Below are positions 8,995-18,342 of a stretch of 64,000 nt of DNA, one piece after another. The stretch comes from Hyphomicrobium sp. (GTDB taxonomy: Bacteria > Pseudomonadota > Alphaproteobacteria > Rhizobiales > Hyphomicrobiaceae). The notes under the pieces are model-generated. The model saw nothing but the letters and a program-made list of their open reading frames with translations. It ran no database searches and was not told the origin of the DNA. Made by a program: the position numbers and the translations under genes. The stretch is taken from contig JALHOF010000003.1 of the NCBI GenBank assembly GCA_022843145.1, forward strand, positions 124,001 to 188,000, read 5' to 3'. Every line of letters starts with the position of its first letter. The first letter of the stretch is position 1.

Positions 8995-9300
8995 TTAGTT
9001 GTCGTCGACGCATTCCTCGCCGAAGCCCGCCTCGACCAGCGCCACGAGCGCATCGAGCGCTTCGGGTCCTTCGGGGCCCTCCGCAACGAGGTGAAGCACG
9101 GCGCCCGGGCTCGCCGCCAACATCATCAATCCCATGATCGATGTGCCGCCCACTGTTTGACCGTCGCGCGTCACGTGGATGTTGGCTTCATAGCCTTCGG
9201 CACATTTCACGAACTTCGCCGAAGCGCGCGCGTGAAGTCCCTTTTTGTTGCGGATTGTCACCAGCGCTTCCGGCCGCTGGCTGTCGATTGTGCGCGACAT
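8995..9300 (-). CDS. ptsH: HPr phosphocarrier protein
   Basis: A 101-residue HPr of the phosphotransferase system, with the active-site loop GLHARASAKF (phosphorylatable His23) and the regulatory-serine region GTSIMGLMML (Ser54). His23 would accept phosphate from enzyme I; Ser54 would be the target of the HPr kinase encoded just upstream. The start is 15 bases after the EIIA-Man stop, so the two are cotranscribed. No sugar permease is present, as expected for the regulatory PTS of alphaproteobacteria. The C-terminal tail (about 90-101, acidic) is slightly longer than in typical 85-90-residue HPr. Confidence 0.95.
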   Translation of the reverse strand: MSRTIDSQRPEALVTIRNKKGLHARASAKFVKCAEGYEANIHVTRDGQTVGGTSIMGLMMLAASPGAVLHLVAEGPEGPEALDALVALVEAGFGEECVDDN

Positions 9301-9315
9301 GGGCGGATCGAGACC

Positions 9316-9720
9316 TCAGGATTCCCCGGCCAATTCTTGGCTCGCCACCTTGATGTACTTGCGCCCGGCCTCCCGCGCCTTGAGGACGGCCTCCGTCAAG
9401 CCGACCTCGGAGCGGATGCTGACGAGCTTGACGAGGATTGGCAGGTTGATCCCCGCGATCACTTCGACGCGCGCTTCGTCCATGACCGAGATCGCCAGAT
9501 TCGAGGGCGTGCCGCCGAACATGTCGGTCAGGACGACGACGCCGTCGCCCTTGTCGGCGCGCCGGATGGCCTCCAGAATATCGAGACGCCGTCGCGGCAT
9601 GTCGTCGTCGGGGCCGATCGAAATTGTCTCGAGCTGGGTTTGAGCGCCGACGACATGCTCGAGGGCCGCGCGAAATTCGACGGCAAGGCCGCCATGAGTG
9701 ACGATGACAAGTCCGATCAT
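9316..9720 (-). CDS. PTS EIIA component, mannose family (EIIA-Man, regulatory)
   Basis: A 134-residue EIIA of the mannose/fructose/sorbose superfamily, beginning MIGLVIVTHGGLA with phospho-accepting His9, and containing VVVLTDMFGGTPSNLA, the family signature. In alphaproteobacteria this soluble protein takes phosphate from HPr and acts as a regulator rather than a transporter part. ATG 9720 gives the canonical N-terminus; the open frame reaches 20 codons further up but is not family-like. It lies between hprK (181 bases upstream) and ptsH (15 bases downstream). Confidence 0.95.
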   Translation of the reverse strand: MIGLVIVTHGGLAVEFRAALEHVVGAQTQLETISIGPDDDMPRRRLDILEAIRRADKGDGVVVLTDMFGGTPSNLAISVMDEARVEVIAGINLPILVKLVSIRSEVGLTEAVLKAREAGRKYIKVASQELAGES

Positions 9721-9901
9721 TGCGATGAGCCGATCCCGACTGGAGCCGTGGGCCAGACCCTCGCGGCCATGCTGTCTCAAATCCGGTGTGGGTCTGGTGC
9801 GGCCGACTTGACCGCCGCACTGCCCGAACTCACGTCAGGCGCGCACGTTGGCAAGGGTTCGCCTCGCGCGCAAGAGGCTTCATCATTCATTATCGCCTCG
9901 C

Positions 9902-10393
9902 TCAGGCGTTGTGCGCTCCTCCGAGCACAGCCGGATTTTGCAGAGCGAGCAGAATTTTCAGGGGGGACGAGGCGTCGTGAGAGTTGATGACCAGTCGAGG
10001 CAGCGAGATCCCAAGGATGGCGCAGTCGGGTGGCGGGTCCGGAAGGCGCGGGACGTCAGCGCGCGGGGCCAGATCGACGATGAGGCCCAGTTCGGCGCGA
10101 TCGATACCGCCGACTTCGATAATTCCGATACCCCGTACTTCCAACTTTCCGCGAAGTGCCGGCGGGCAGGACACTTCGAGCATTCCCGCGCGGCGCCGTA
10201 TCAAAACCTGATCGTCGGCCACCAGTGCTATTCCAGAAGAGTTCAGGAGCGAGCTTGCAGGGGTTGCGAGGCAGCGCAAGGCGAGATCGGACTTGCCAGA
10301 CCCGGAGGCTCCTCGGATGAGGGCCGCGCGCCAAATCTCACCGCGGCGAAGTGCGATGGCGGTGCCGTGAACGAGTTCAGACTCGCCGTCCAA
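9902..10393 (-). CDS. hprK: HPr kinase/phosphorylase, short alphaproteobacterial form
   Basis: A P-loop kinase with Walker A GASGSGKS (residues 28-35 in this version) and the LALRCL helix following it. It corresponds to the C-terminal catalytic half of HprK; alphaproteobacteria lack the N-terminal domain, so about 160 residues is normal. It should phosphorylate Ser54 of HPr. The start is ambiguous: TTG at 10393 overlaps chvG by 17 bases and begins just before the conserved VHGTAIAL; ATG at 10459 would overlap by 83 bases and add 22 unconserved residues. The overlap implies translational coupling with the ChvG sensor kinase, a known arrangement linking carbon PTS and envelope signalling. Confidence 0.88.
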   Translation of the reverse strand: MDGESELVHGTAIALRRGEIWRAALIRGASGSGKSDLALRCLATPASSLLNSSGIALVADDQVLIRRRAGMLEVSCPPALRGKLEVRGIGIIEVGGIDRAELGLIVDLAPRADVPRLPDPPPDCAILGISLPRLVINSHDASSPLKILLALQNPAVLGGAHNA

Positions 10394-12227
10394 GGACGTG
10401 GCCTCCGCGCCCAGCGGGGGTCGTCCGTGCGGCTGGGAGGGTAACCACGAAGCGCGCACCGATCCGGGCCGATGCCGGTAGTTTGCTCCGGCCCCCGGCG
10501 TAGCGATTTTCGGCGCGGATCTGCCCCCCGTGGGCCTTCACGATTTCACGCGAGATCGACAGACCGAGACCGGAATTGTCGCCGCGACTCGAGGTCGAGG
10601 TCGGGCGGTAAGTGTAGAAGCGATCGAAGATTGTCGCGAGCTTGTCTTCGTCGATGCCGGGCCCATCGTCCTCGACCACGATTTCCACCAGCGGCCCTAC
10701 GCGACGGGCGCCGAGGACAACGCGCCCGCCTGGAGGGGAGAAGGAAATCGCGTTGTCGACGAGGTTGGTCATCACTTGCCCGATACGGCTGTCGTTGCCC
10801 TCGACGATGAAGTTCGACGGAGACGAGATGCCGCCGCCGACGTCCAGCGTCAACTCGCACCCGAACTTGGTGGCCCGTTCGCGCATCGCGGCGACCACGT
10901 TCTCGAGCACACTGACGAGTGCGACGGGTTCGGTATGCTGCCGCGCCAATTCGGCGTCCAGCCGGGACGCCTTGGACACGTCGGTGATCAGCCGGTTGAG
11001 GCGCTTCAGCTCGAGCTGGATCTGGTTCACGAGTTCGTCGCGCTGAGCGTCGGTCTTGGCGAACGCGAGCGATTCGGCGGTCGAGCGCGCGGCGGTCAGA
11101 GGATTTTTCAGTTCGTGCGCCACGTCCGCGGCAAATTTCTCGCTCGCCTCGATGCGCTTGTAGAGGGCCGCGGTCATCGACCGGAAGGCCCGTGCCATCT
11201 GCCCAACCTCGTCGCTTCGATCGGGATACTCCGGCAGTTCGTGACGCTGGTTGATGTTGCGGCTGACGATCATCGCGGTGTCCGACAGCTTGCGCATGGG
11301 CCCGGCGACGGTGCGGTCGAGAAGGAGGGAGGTCACGATCGTGGCCGCCATCGCCATCGCGGCGAGCAGCAGGATGACGCTGCGCTGCTCGTCGAGGATC
11401 TCGTCGATCTCGCCGGGTCGCGTCGACAGGAGCAGCACGCCGTGAACGGCCTTGGCGCGCTGAATGGGAATGGGTACCGCGACGATCTGGTCGCCATCGT
11501 TGGTCAGCAGCAGCATGGGGGTCGATTCCCCACCCTTCAAAACGGCCGCGACTTCCCTGTAGGCGGTCCCCTTGCCGCTGCCGATTTCCTTGTAGACCGG
11601 CATTTCCTTGTCGATCAGCCACTGCGTCAGCCTGGTCCAGAAGTCCTTCGGCTTGCCGTTGCTTTCGACCCTGACCTCGCCTTTGCTGATCTGACCTGGC
11701 AGCAAGAAGGACGCGGAGTCGACGATCGGCGAGCCGTCACGGCCGTAGATCCGCGCGCGCACCTTGGTGTGCTGGGTCAACCGCCGAAGAATGGGCGTGA
11801 CCTGCTCCGGCCTGATCGACAATTCCAATGCGGCGAAGCCGTCGTCGCGGAACGGAATGAGCGACCCTTCGGCTTCCGGCAGTTTCGATGGATCGAGGTC
11901 GATCTCCTGCCGGGTAACTTTGGCGTTGGCGGCGATGGCAGCGGCGATGATCTCGCCTTGCGTCTTCAGCGCGTCCTGCTTCGCGCCGATCAGCCACGTA
12001 TGGTACTGGGTGAGATAGAGGATGCCACCCAGCAGCAGCCCCAGTCCGACGAGGTTTGAGAGGAGAATCCGCCGCAGCAGGTTGGCGGACAGGAAGCGGA
12101 CGAGCGGCTGACGTGAAAACCAGGCCGACAAGCGGTTCCAGGTCGCAGATTGCCGAACGTGCGCGGGCGCCGGTGCGCCCTCGTCGAGGACGATCCCAGG
12201 TGGAACCCGATCGGTATCGAGCGCCAT
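10377..12227 (-). CDS. chvG: ChvG sensor histidine kinase (ExoS family)
   Basis: A 616-residue membrane kinase: cytoplasmic N-terminus, TM1 at about 54-73, a large periplasmic sensor (about 75-280), TM2 at about 284-304, HAMP, the H-box AADVAHELKNPLTAA with His371, N-box VMTNLVDNA and G-box EDDGPGI. ChvG senses acid or envelope conditions and phosphorylates ChvI; in rhizobia, Agrobacterium and Brucella the pair controls exopolysaccharide, motility and host adaptation. It follows chvI by 24 bases and overlaps hprK at its 3' end. The N-terminal extension of about 45 residues before TM1 is proline/alanine rich and variable. Confidence 0.93.
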   Translation of the reverse strand: MALDTDRVPPGIVLDEGAPAPAHVRQSATWNRLSAWFSRQPLVRFLSANLLRRILLSNLVGLGLLLGGILYLTQYHTWLIGAKQDALKTQGEIIAAAIAANAKVTRQEIDLDPSKLPEAEGSLIPFRDDGFAALELSIRPEQVTPILRRLTQHTKVRARIYGRDGSPIVDSASFLLPGQISKGEVRVESNGKPKDFWTRLTQWLIDKEMPVYKEIGSGKGTAYREVAAVLKGGESTPMLLLTNDGDQIVAVPIPIQRAKAVHGVLLLSTRPGEIDEILDEQRSVILLLAAMAMAATIVTSLLLDRTVAGPMRKLSDTAMIVSRNINQRHELPEYPDRSDEVGQMARAFRSMTAALYKRIEASEKFAADVAHELKNPLTAARSTAESLAFAKTDAQRDELVNQIQLELKRLNRLITDVSKASRLDAELARQHTEPVALVSVLENVVAAMRERATKFGCELTLDVGGGISSPSNFIVEGNDSRIGQVMTNLVDNAISFSPPGGRVVLGARRVGPLVEIVVEDDGPGIDEDKLATIFDRFYTYRPTSTSSRGDNSGLGLSISREIVKAHGGQIRAENRYAGGRSKLPASARIGARFVVTLPAARTTPAGRGGHVLGRRV

Positions 12228-12251
12228 CGCGCCTCCGCGAGTTCGAGGACG

Positions 12252-12959
12252 TTACGCTTCCTTGAAGCGATAGCCGACGCCATAGAGCGTCTCGATCACG
12301 TCGAAATCGTCGTCGACCTGCTTGAACTTCTTGCGCAGCCGCTTGATGTGGCTGTCGATGGTCCGGTCGTCGACATAAACTTGGTCGTCGTAAGCGGCGT
12401 CCATCAGCGCATCGCGGGTTTTGACGACGCCGGGACGCGTCGCGAGCGCCTGGAGAATGAGAAATTCCGTGACGGTCAGCGTCACGGGCTTGTTGTCCCA
12501 ATGGCAGGTGTGACGCTCCGGATCGAGCTTCAGTTTGCCACGTTCGAGAATTCGGGCGGCCTCTGCCGCGGACGGCTGTGCGTCCTTGGGTTGAAACCGG
12601 CGCAGGATCGCGCGCACCCGTTCAACCACCAGTCGTTGCGAGAATGGCTTGGCGATATAGTCGTCCGCGCCCATCTTTAGACCGAACAGTTCGTCGATCT
12701 CCTCATCCTTGGAGGTGAGGAAGATGACCGGCATTTCGGACTGCTGGCGTACCCGGCGCAACAGCTCCATTCCGTCCATGCGCGGCATCTTGATGTCGAA
12801 GATGCCCAGATCAGCGGGTTCCTCGGTCAGTGCCTCGAAGGCCTCCTGACCGTCGTTATAGGTGCGGACCTTATACCCCTCGGCTTCGAGTGCCATTCTG
12901 AGCGACGTCAGAATATTGCGCTCGTCATCGACCAGCGCGATCGTGCTTTTCTCTTTCAT
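12252..12959 (-). CDS. chvI: ChvI response regulator (OmpR family)
   Basis: A 235-residue OmpR/PhoB-type regulator. The receiver has acidic residues DDE at 11-13, phospho-acceptor Asp55 in [12 protein letters not shown] and Lys84 in [11 protein letters not shown]; the C-terminal winged helix includes [15 protein letters not shown] and ends GVGYRFKEA. It is the partner of ChvG encoded immediately downstream. ATG 12959 is the first methionine giving the family N-terminus [13 protein letters not shown]; the frame stays open for 69 more codons upstream without conserved sequence. Confidence 0.95.
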   Translation of the reverse strand: MKEKSTIALVDDERNILTSLRMALEAEGYKVRTYNDGQEAFEALTEEPADLGIFDIKMPRMDGMELLRRVRQQSEMPVIFLTSKDEEIDELFGLKMGADDYIAKPFSQRLVVERVRAILRRFQPKDAQPSAAEAARILERGKLKLDPERHTCHWDNKPVTLTVTEFLILQALATRPGVVKTRDALMDAAYDDQVYVDDRTIDSHIKRLRKKFKQVDDDFDVIETLYGVGYRFKEA

Positions 12960-13469
12960 GACCGTCCTTAGCCCCTTGGATCCGCTCACACCCGCTTGCC
13001 ATCTATGGTGCTGGGGTGAAGCAATTGTGGCACGATCACTGTCGCAGCCGTGAGCTGAATGCCACTTGAATAGGCGACCCCCCTGTGGCGGGCAAGCCCA
13101 ATGGCTGTGGATAGACCGTCCCCGACGGTGCTGATGGCAGCATACTCTCAAAATGCGGCCGGTCATTTTTGATTGCCGACGGCCGACGCATTCTACCGCC
13201 GATCGTCAGGTCGTGGCGGCATCCTGGCCGGCGAGCCCCGCGTTTTTGAGATGGCTGCCTGGAAATCAACAGCCGATCATTGTGATTTGCGACTTTGGCA
13301 CGGATTGTGGTGGTTTCACGCGGGGATTAGTGACAACGGGCCTGTGCCCGCTCACGCGAGCGGGCACAATTTGGACTGACGTACTGTCCGCCGTGGACCA
13401 AGGCTGCCCGAATGACGCGGCCTTAGCCTGCTACCCGCCAACCGCCTACGGGACTGCGAAGAGAACCGA
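12960..13469. other. Divergent chvI-pckA intergenic region
   Basis: A 510-base gap between chvI (minus) and pckA (plus), which are often neighbours in Hyphomicrobiales. It must hold both promoters. I see no coding sequence. The only strong structure is an 11-bp hairpin at 13343-13368, about 100 bases before pckA. I could not pick out convincing -35/-10 boxes or a ChvI site by eye. Confidence 0.6.
13343..13368. promoter_or_regulatory. Perfect 11-bp hairpin in the pckA leader
   Basis: Arms tgtgcccgctc and gagcgggcaca with a 4-base loop (acgc), followed on the plus strand by attt. It resembles an intrinsic terminator but lies about 100 bases upstream of pckA with no plus-strand gene before it, so it may be an attenuator, a leader stability element, or a 5' barrier against read-through. 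Confidence 0.5.
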
Positions 13470-15059
13470 ATGACCATTCAGATGTTTCCCCTCGACGCCG
13501 CGCGCTCGCTCCACCGCAACCTCCGCGAGGCCGATCTTGTCGAGTTCGCCATCCGTCGGAACGAGGGGCGGCTCGCGTCCACCGGCGCATTCGTTGCCGA
13601 GACCGGCCAGCACACCGGCCGCTCCGCGCAGGACAAGTACGTGGTCCGCGACGCCGAGAGCGAAAGTGCCATCTGGTGGGACAACTCGAAGGCAATGACC
13701 GAAGAGCAGTTCGACCGGCTGTTCAGCGATTTCGTCGCCTATGCGCGGACGAAGGAACTGTTCGTTCAGGATCTGTTCGCCGGCGCTGACACCAATCACC
13801 GGCTGCCCTGCCGGATCGTGACCGAGCTGGCGTGGCACTCGCTGTTCATCCGCCACATGCTTCGCCGTCCCGACCAGAGTGATTTGGCTGATTTTGTGCC
13901 TGGGTTCACGGTCGTCAACATTCCGAGCTTCCGCGCGGCACCGGACTACCATGGTGTGCGCAGCGAGACTGTGATCGCGTGCAACTTCACCAAGCGCATC
14001 GTGCTTGTCGGCGGAACGAGCTATGCAGGCGAGATCAAGAAGAGCGTGTTCTCGTTCTTGAACTACCTGCTGCCGACCAAGGGCGTGATGCCGATGCACT
14101 GCTCGGCCAACGTCGGACCGAAAGGTGATTCGGCCGTGTTCTTCGGGCTGTCCGGCACCGGCAAGACGACGCTCAGCGCCGATCCGACGCGGACGCTGCT
14201 CGGCGACGACGAGCATGGCTGGTCCAAGGAGGGCGTGTTCAACTTCGAGGGTGGCTGCTACGCGAAGACGATCCGGCTCTCGCGCGAGGCCGAGCCCGAT
14301 ATTTGGGATGCGTCGAACCGGTTCGGCACGGTCCTCGAGAACGTGGTTCTCAAGGGACCCGAGCATGTGCCGGATTTCGACGACAACCGCTTGGCCGAAA
14401 ACGCTCGGTCGGCTTATCCGCTGCACTATATCCGCAACGCCAGCGCAACCGGCACCGCAGGCAATCCGAAGAACATCGTCATGCTGACGGCGGATGCGTT
14501 TGGCGTGCTGCCGCCGATCGCCAAGCTGACGCCGTCGCAGGCGATGTACCACTTCCTGTCCGGCTATACGGCCAAAGTCGCGGGAACCGAAAAGGGCATG
14601 GGCAACGAGCCCTCCGCGACGTTTTCGACATGTTTCGGCGCGCCGTTCATGCCGCGGCATCCGTCGGTCTACGGAAACCTGCTGCGCAAACTCATCGCCG
14701 AGCACAAAGTCGATTGTTGGCTGGTGAATACCGGTTGGACCGGCGGCAAGTTCGGGACGGGCACGCGCATGCCGATCAAGGCAACGCGCGCGCTACTCAA
14801 TGCCGCCCTCGCTGGCGATCTGAAAACGCAGCCAATGCGGACCGACGCCGTGTTCGGTTTCCAGGTGCCGCTGTCGCTGCCCGGCGTCGATGCCAAAATC
14901 CTCAATCCGCGGGACACGTGGGCCGATCCAGTCGCCTACGACAAGCAGGCCGCTGCGCTCGTCGAAATGTTCACGAAGAACTTCCAGAAGTTCGAGACGC
15001 ACGTCGACGCCGACGTTCTCGCCGCCGCACCCATCGTCAGGAAGGCAGCGGCTGAATAG
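13470..15059 (+). CDS. pckA: Phosphoenolpyruvate carboxykinase (ATP)
   Basis: A 529-residue ATP-dependent PEPCK, the first committed step of gluconeogenesis (oxaloacetate + ATP to PEP + CO2). It carries the kinase-1a P-loop GLSGTGKTT (226-234), the DDEHGWS metal site just downstream, RSAQDKY for oxaloacetate binding (51-57), and the C-terminal NTGWTGG segment. Length fits bacterial ATP-type enzymes. Its location beside chvI/chvG is conserved in rhizobia, where ChvI influences pckA. A strong terminator follows at 15088. Confidence 0.97.
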   Translation: MTIQMFPLDAARSLHRNLREADLVEFAIRRNEGRLASTGAFVAETGQHTGRSAQDKYVVRDAESESAIWWDNSKAMTEEQFDRLFSDFVAYARTKELFVQDLFAGADTNHRLPCRIVTELAWHSLFIRHMLRRPDQSDLADFVPGFTVVNIPSFRAAPDYHGVRSETVIACNFTKRIVLVGGTSYAGEIKKSVFSFLNYLLPTKGVMPMHCSANVGPKGDSAVFFGLSGTGKTTLSADPTRTLLGDDEHGWSKEGVFNFEGGCYAKTIRLSREAEPDIWDASNRFGTVLENVVLKGPEHVPDFDDNRLAENARSAYPLHYIRNASATGTAGNPKNIVMLTADAFGVLPPIAKLTPSQAMYHFLSGYTAKVAGTEKGMGNEPSATFSTCFGAPFMPRHPSVYGNLLRKLIAEHKVDCWLVNTGWTGGKFGTGTRMPIKATRALLNAALAGDLKTQPMRTDAVFGFQVPLSLPGVDAKILNPRDTWADPVAYDKQAAALVEMFTKNFQKFETHVDADVLAAAPIVRKAAAE

Positions 15060-15087
15060 CCTGTTTCCGGAACGAAACGCATATGAG

Positions 15088-15120
15088 GGCCACCCCATGT
15101 CCGTGGGGTGGCCTTTTGCT
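15088..15120 (+). terminator. Intrinsic terminator of pckA
   Basis: A 10-bp perfect stem (ggccacccca / tggggtggcc) with a 6-base loop followed by ttttgctttt, 29 bases after the pckA stop. Classic intrinsic terminator. Confidence 0.92.
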
Positions 15121-15148
15121 TTTCGAGCCTGTGATGGCGAAAGGGTCT

Positions 15149-16213
15149 TCAGGCGTGCCGCGTCGGTCGCATGGATACGAAGAGGCGTCGTGACCGCCGA
15201 CGCTCATGTGCTGCACCGAGCGCAGTTTCGATGTTGGCCAGGAAAATGCGCGCGGCAGCATTCCAGCTGTACGTCATCGCCATGCTGCGGATGACAGACC
15301 GGTCGAGCATGAGCGCGCGGCGCGCAGCATCCGCCAGATCAGAGGATAAAATGCCGGTGACACCGTTCGTGACGAGATCGATGGGACCGGTCACGGGGTA
15401 GGCGGCGATCGGCAATCCGGACGCCATCGCTTCGAGCAAGACCATGCCGAACGTATCCGTGCGGCTCGGGAATACGAAGACGTCGGCGGACGCGTAGCAA
15501 TCAGTCAACGCCTCCCCGGTGACGCGACCTTGGAAAAGCGTTTCGGGGAACGCCGCGCGCAGCGGCGCCAATGCTGGCCCGTCACCGACCACGACTTTGC
15601 GTCCAGGGAGGTCGAGTTCGAGGAACGCTTCGAGGTTTTTCTCGACGGCGACCCTGCCGACGTAAATGAAGATCGGCTCGCTGCCAAAAACCCGTGTCTG
15701 ACGCGGATGGAATAACGCGGCATCGACGCCGCGGGTCCAAGGCATGATCCGATTGAACCCGCGTTGGTCGAGTTCGGCGGCGAGGCTCCGCGTTGCGACC
15801 ATCATCCCCGCGCCGGCGTTGTGGAATGCCCGCTCGATCGCCCAAGTCCAGTTCGCCGGAATACCGGTGCGCTGAGCAATGTAGTCCGGAAAGCGCGTGT
15901 GGAAGCTCGTCGTGAAGGGAATGCCGCGTTCGATGCAAAAGCTCCGCGTCATCCATCCCACGGGTCCCTCCGTCGCGATGTGGACGGCGTCCGGGTGATG
16001 CGCTGCGAACAGCGTTTCGATGACCCGCGCGTTCGGCAGCGCCAAGCGGATTTCAGGATAGGTCGGGCAGGGAATGGTGCGGAAGTCACCCGGCGTCAGC
16101 ACGGCAATCTGCAAGCCGAGGTGCGTCAGCTCGGTGACGAGCCGCTCGTAAGTCCTGACCACTCCGTTGACCTGCGGGTGCCACGCGTCCGTGGCGATGA
16201 GAAGCCGCATCAT
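15149..16213 (-). CDS. Glycosyltransferase family 4 (GT-B)
   Basis: A 354-residue retaining glycosyltransferase. The N-terminal domain begins RLLIATDAWHPQVNGVVRT, the pattern of GT4 enzymes that glycosylate lipids (SqdX/MgtA/PimB relatives). The C-terminal domain has YVGRVAVEKNLEAFL and the E-x7-E-like segment DTFGMVLLEAMASGLP. The acceptor is unknown. The start overlaps the stop of the preceding LpxH-like phosphoesterase as ATGA (ATG 16213; a second ATG at 16210), so the two are translationally coupled and likely act on the same membrane lipid or lipid A route. The C-terminal tail is arginine-rich. Confidence 0.85.
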   Translation of the reverse strand: MMRLLIATDAWHPQVNGVVRTYERLVTELTHLGLQIAVLTPGDFRTIPCPTYPEIRLALPNARVIETLFAAHHPDAVHIATEGPVGWMTRSFCIERGIPFTTSFHTRFPDYIAQRTGIPANWTWAIERAFHNAGAGMMVATRSLAAELDQRGFNRIMPWTRGVDAALFHPRQTRVFGSEPIFIYVGRVAVEKNLEAFLELDLPGRKVVVGDGPALAPLRAAFPETLFQGRVTGEALTDCYASADVFVFPSRTDTFGMVLLEAMASGLPIAAYPVTGPIDLVTNGVTGILSSDLADAARRALMLDRSVIRSMAMTYSWNAAARIFLANIETALGAAHERRRSRRLFVSMRPTRHA

Positions 16214-16995
16214 GCCGCCTGCAGGGAGACGACCTCTTGGGTCCGCCCGGCGCGCGCACGCACGACTTCATGCCAGCGGATGAGCTGCATCCGGCCGTCG
16301 GCTGTTTCGCCGACCGCGGTGCAACTCTCCACCCAGTCACCGGTGTTGACGTAGTGAACGCCATGGATTTCACGCGATGCGGCGTGATGGATGTGACCGC
16401 ACAAGATGCCGTCGACATCCTGCCGCCGTGCTTCCTCGGCCAGAGCGCTCTCGAATTCGCCGATGAAGTTGACGGCGCCTTTGACCCGCTGTTTGAGATA
16501 TGACGACAGCGACCAGTAGCCGAGGCCGAGCCGGCGGCGCAAGAAGTTCAGCGGCTGATTGGTCCACAACGCCAGCTCATATCCGCGGTCACCGAGGAAG
16601 GCGAGCCACTTTGCGTAGCGCACGACGACATCGAACTCGTCGCCATGGAGGACAAGGTATCGGCGGCCGTCGGCGGTGGTGTGGATCGCTTGCCGCTCGA
16701 TCTCGATGCCACCGAAGCGCTGACCGCAGTACTGGCGCAGGCCCTCGTCGTGATTGCCGGGGATGAAAACGATCCGGCAGCCTTTGCGCACCCGGCGCAG
16801 AAGCTTCTGCAACACGTCATTGTGGGATTGGGGCCATATCGCGCCGCGCCGAATGCGCCAGAAATCGACGATATCGCCGACGAGGTAGATGGTTTCAGCG
16901 TCGTTGTGCTTCAGGAAGTCCAGCAGCAATTCGGCCTGTGCGGATCGCGTGCCGAGATGCACGTCCGAAATGAACAAGGTGCGGTAGGTTGTCAT
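16210..16995 (-). CDS. LpxH-like metallophosphoesterase (UDP-2,3-diacylglucosamine diphosphatase family)
   Basis: A 261-residue calcineurin-type phosphoesterase with the ordered metal motifs DVH (11-13), GD (40-41), GNHD (80-83) and GHIHH near the C-terminus. The spacing and the FISDVHLG/YLVGDIVDFW/VFIPGNHDE pattern match the LpxH-related family common in alphaproteobacteria. True lipid A pyrophosphatase activity is uncertain because many alphaproteobacteria use LpxI for that step, so this paralogue may act on another lipid pyrophosphate. ATG 16995 begins the conserved fold; the frame is open to 17421 but uninformative. Coupled to the downstream glycosyltransferase. Confidence 0.85.
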   Translation of the reverse strand: MTTYRTLFISDVHLGTRSAQAELLLDFLKHNDAETIYLVGDIVDFWRIRRGAIWPQSHNDVLQKLLRRVRKGCRIVFIPGNHDEGLRQYCGQRFGGIEIERQAIHTTADGRRYLVLHGDEFDVVVRYAKWLAFLGDRGYELALWTNQPLNFLRRRLGLGYWSLSSYLKQRVKGAVNFIGEFESALAEEARRQDVDGILCGHIHHAASREIHGVHYVNTGDWVESCTAVGETADGRMQLIRWHEVVRARAGRTQEVVSLQAA

Positions 16996-17237
16996 CGCCC
17001 TCTCCCGTGCCTGGGGATCGCCGTCCGTTGTCGTGCTGGCGGGAGATTGACGGGATTCAAATTGCAGCCGTGTGACAGCGTGCGGGGCAACGCGTCGAGT
17101 TGATCCGCGTGGCAGTCGCCGCACTAGCCAAAGCGTCAGATGAGGGCGGCTCCGCGCAACGGAAAAACGTGCATAATGCATTGAATTAAAACATATAAAT
17201 CGCGGTCGAGCGCGCTCGACGTCTCGGGGTGTGGCGC

Positions 17238-18089
17238 TCAATACACCTTGAGCGGAAAATACCGTTGGACGAGCTCGTCGACCCGCCCACTCTGCCGAAC
17301 GCGCTTTAGCGCCGAGTTGAGCAACTGGCGGATCTGCGGATCCTTGCGCGGCACCGCGATCGCGATGCCATCGCCGAAGTACCTCGGCTCGAAGAACGCG
17401 CCGCCACGGAACTCGCAACATTGCTTCGACAGCGTGCCGTTCAGCCAGAAGGCGAGACTGATCGCGTCGTCAAAGAGGAAGTCGATCTTACCGCCGACGA
17501 GCGCATCGCGCGCTAGATCGACATTTTCAAACGGCTGGATCGCGCTGTCGCGAAAGAAGGCGCGTAGATAGGCTTCATGCGCCGTCCCGCGCGCGACCGC
17601 GATTCGCACACCATCCAGGCCTTCCGGAGTCATGCTGGCCTGTGGCCGCTCCTTGGTCGAGGCAAACCGGCCGGGAGTGTGGAAGTAGCGATCGGTGAAC
17701 TCGACATCGGCAAGGGCCTCGGCCGTGATCTTGTGCCCCGCCACGACGGCGTCGGCCTCGCCGCGCTTGAGCGCCAGAAGCAATTCGCCCCACGGCCGCG
17801 ATTTGATATCGCACGACGTCTGCAGCTCGAGGCAAATGGCGCGCGCGAGATCGACGTTGAAGCCGGTCAAGACACCGTCCTCGTCGAGAAAGTTGAAGGG
17901 CGGGAAATCGCTTTCTGTGAGGAACCGGAGGACGACGCGACGCGGCAGTTCGGCTTCGGCTGCAAGCGGCGCTGGCGCCTGCGGTTGTTGGGCGGAAACA
18001 GGACAGGTTGCGGTGATCGCAAATAGTGCCGTGGCGATACACACGGCCGCGATCTGTGTTCGGCCCAGCCGAGAGACCAATTCACTCAT
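17238..18089 (-). CDS. Periplasmic solute-binding protein, family 3 (orphan)
   Basis: A 283-residue exported protein. Residues 1-33 form a signal peptide ending VSA before QQPQAP. The mature part has the amino-acid/opine-binding pattern FLTESDFPPFNFLDEDG, LTGFNVDLARAIC, DAVVAGHKIT and a C-terminal AVPRKDPQIRQLLN. Such proteins capture polar amino acids or similar ligands for an ABC transporter, but no permease or ATPase lies nearby, and some relatives serve as sensors or in quinoprotein dehydrogenase systems. Ligand unknown. ATG 18089 places the signal peptide correctly; an upstream in-frame start would add 19 polar residues. Cys pairs in the mature part (ICLELQTSC; QCC) suggest disulfides. 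Confidence 0.85.
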   Translation of the reverse strand: MSELVSRLGRTQIAAVCIATALFAITATCPVSAQQPQAPAPLAAEAELPRRVVLRFLTESDFPPFNFLDEDGVLTGFNVDLARAICLELQTSCDIKSRPWGELLLALKRGEADAVVAGHKITAEALADVEFTDRYFHTPGRFASTKERPQASMTPEGLDGVRIAVARGTAHEAYLRAFFRDSAIQPFENVDLARDALVGGKIDFLFDDAISLAFWLNGTLSKQCCEFRGGAFFEPRYFGDGIAIAVPRKDPQIRQLLNSALKRVRQSGRVDELVQRYFPLKVY

Positions 18090-18342
18090 CCCCGAGGCGC
18101 TCGCTGGGCGTGTGCTGGGCACGTTCAAGTCGGTCCTCCTGCCCAATGCGGCGGGCGACGTCTCACGGCTCTGGGCATGGCTTTTACCGGTGGAAGTGCT
18201 TCCTCAACGAGGAACAGAAACGGCGACTTCCGTCGGTCCACGGGCCGTGCGAGTGTACCAGTGTTCAGTATTCGGAAACTCTTCGCCAGCCGTATTCCCA
18301 AACTCATCCTGCTGCAGTACTCCATCCTGATGGACTCGGTGC

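Noticed and set aside
10530..12059. Long antisense frame over chvG
   Set aside because: Composition mirrors the sense gene; no ribosome site or recognisable fold.
13446..14705. Antisense frame over pckA
   Set aside because: Shadow of a strongly conserved gene.
18125..18325. Minus-strand small frame between the binding protein and GT2 genes
   Set aside because: No ribosome site and no hydrophobic or domain signal; leader DNA.
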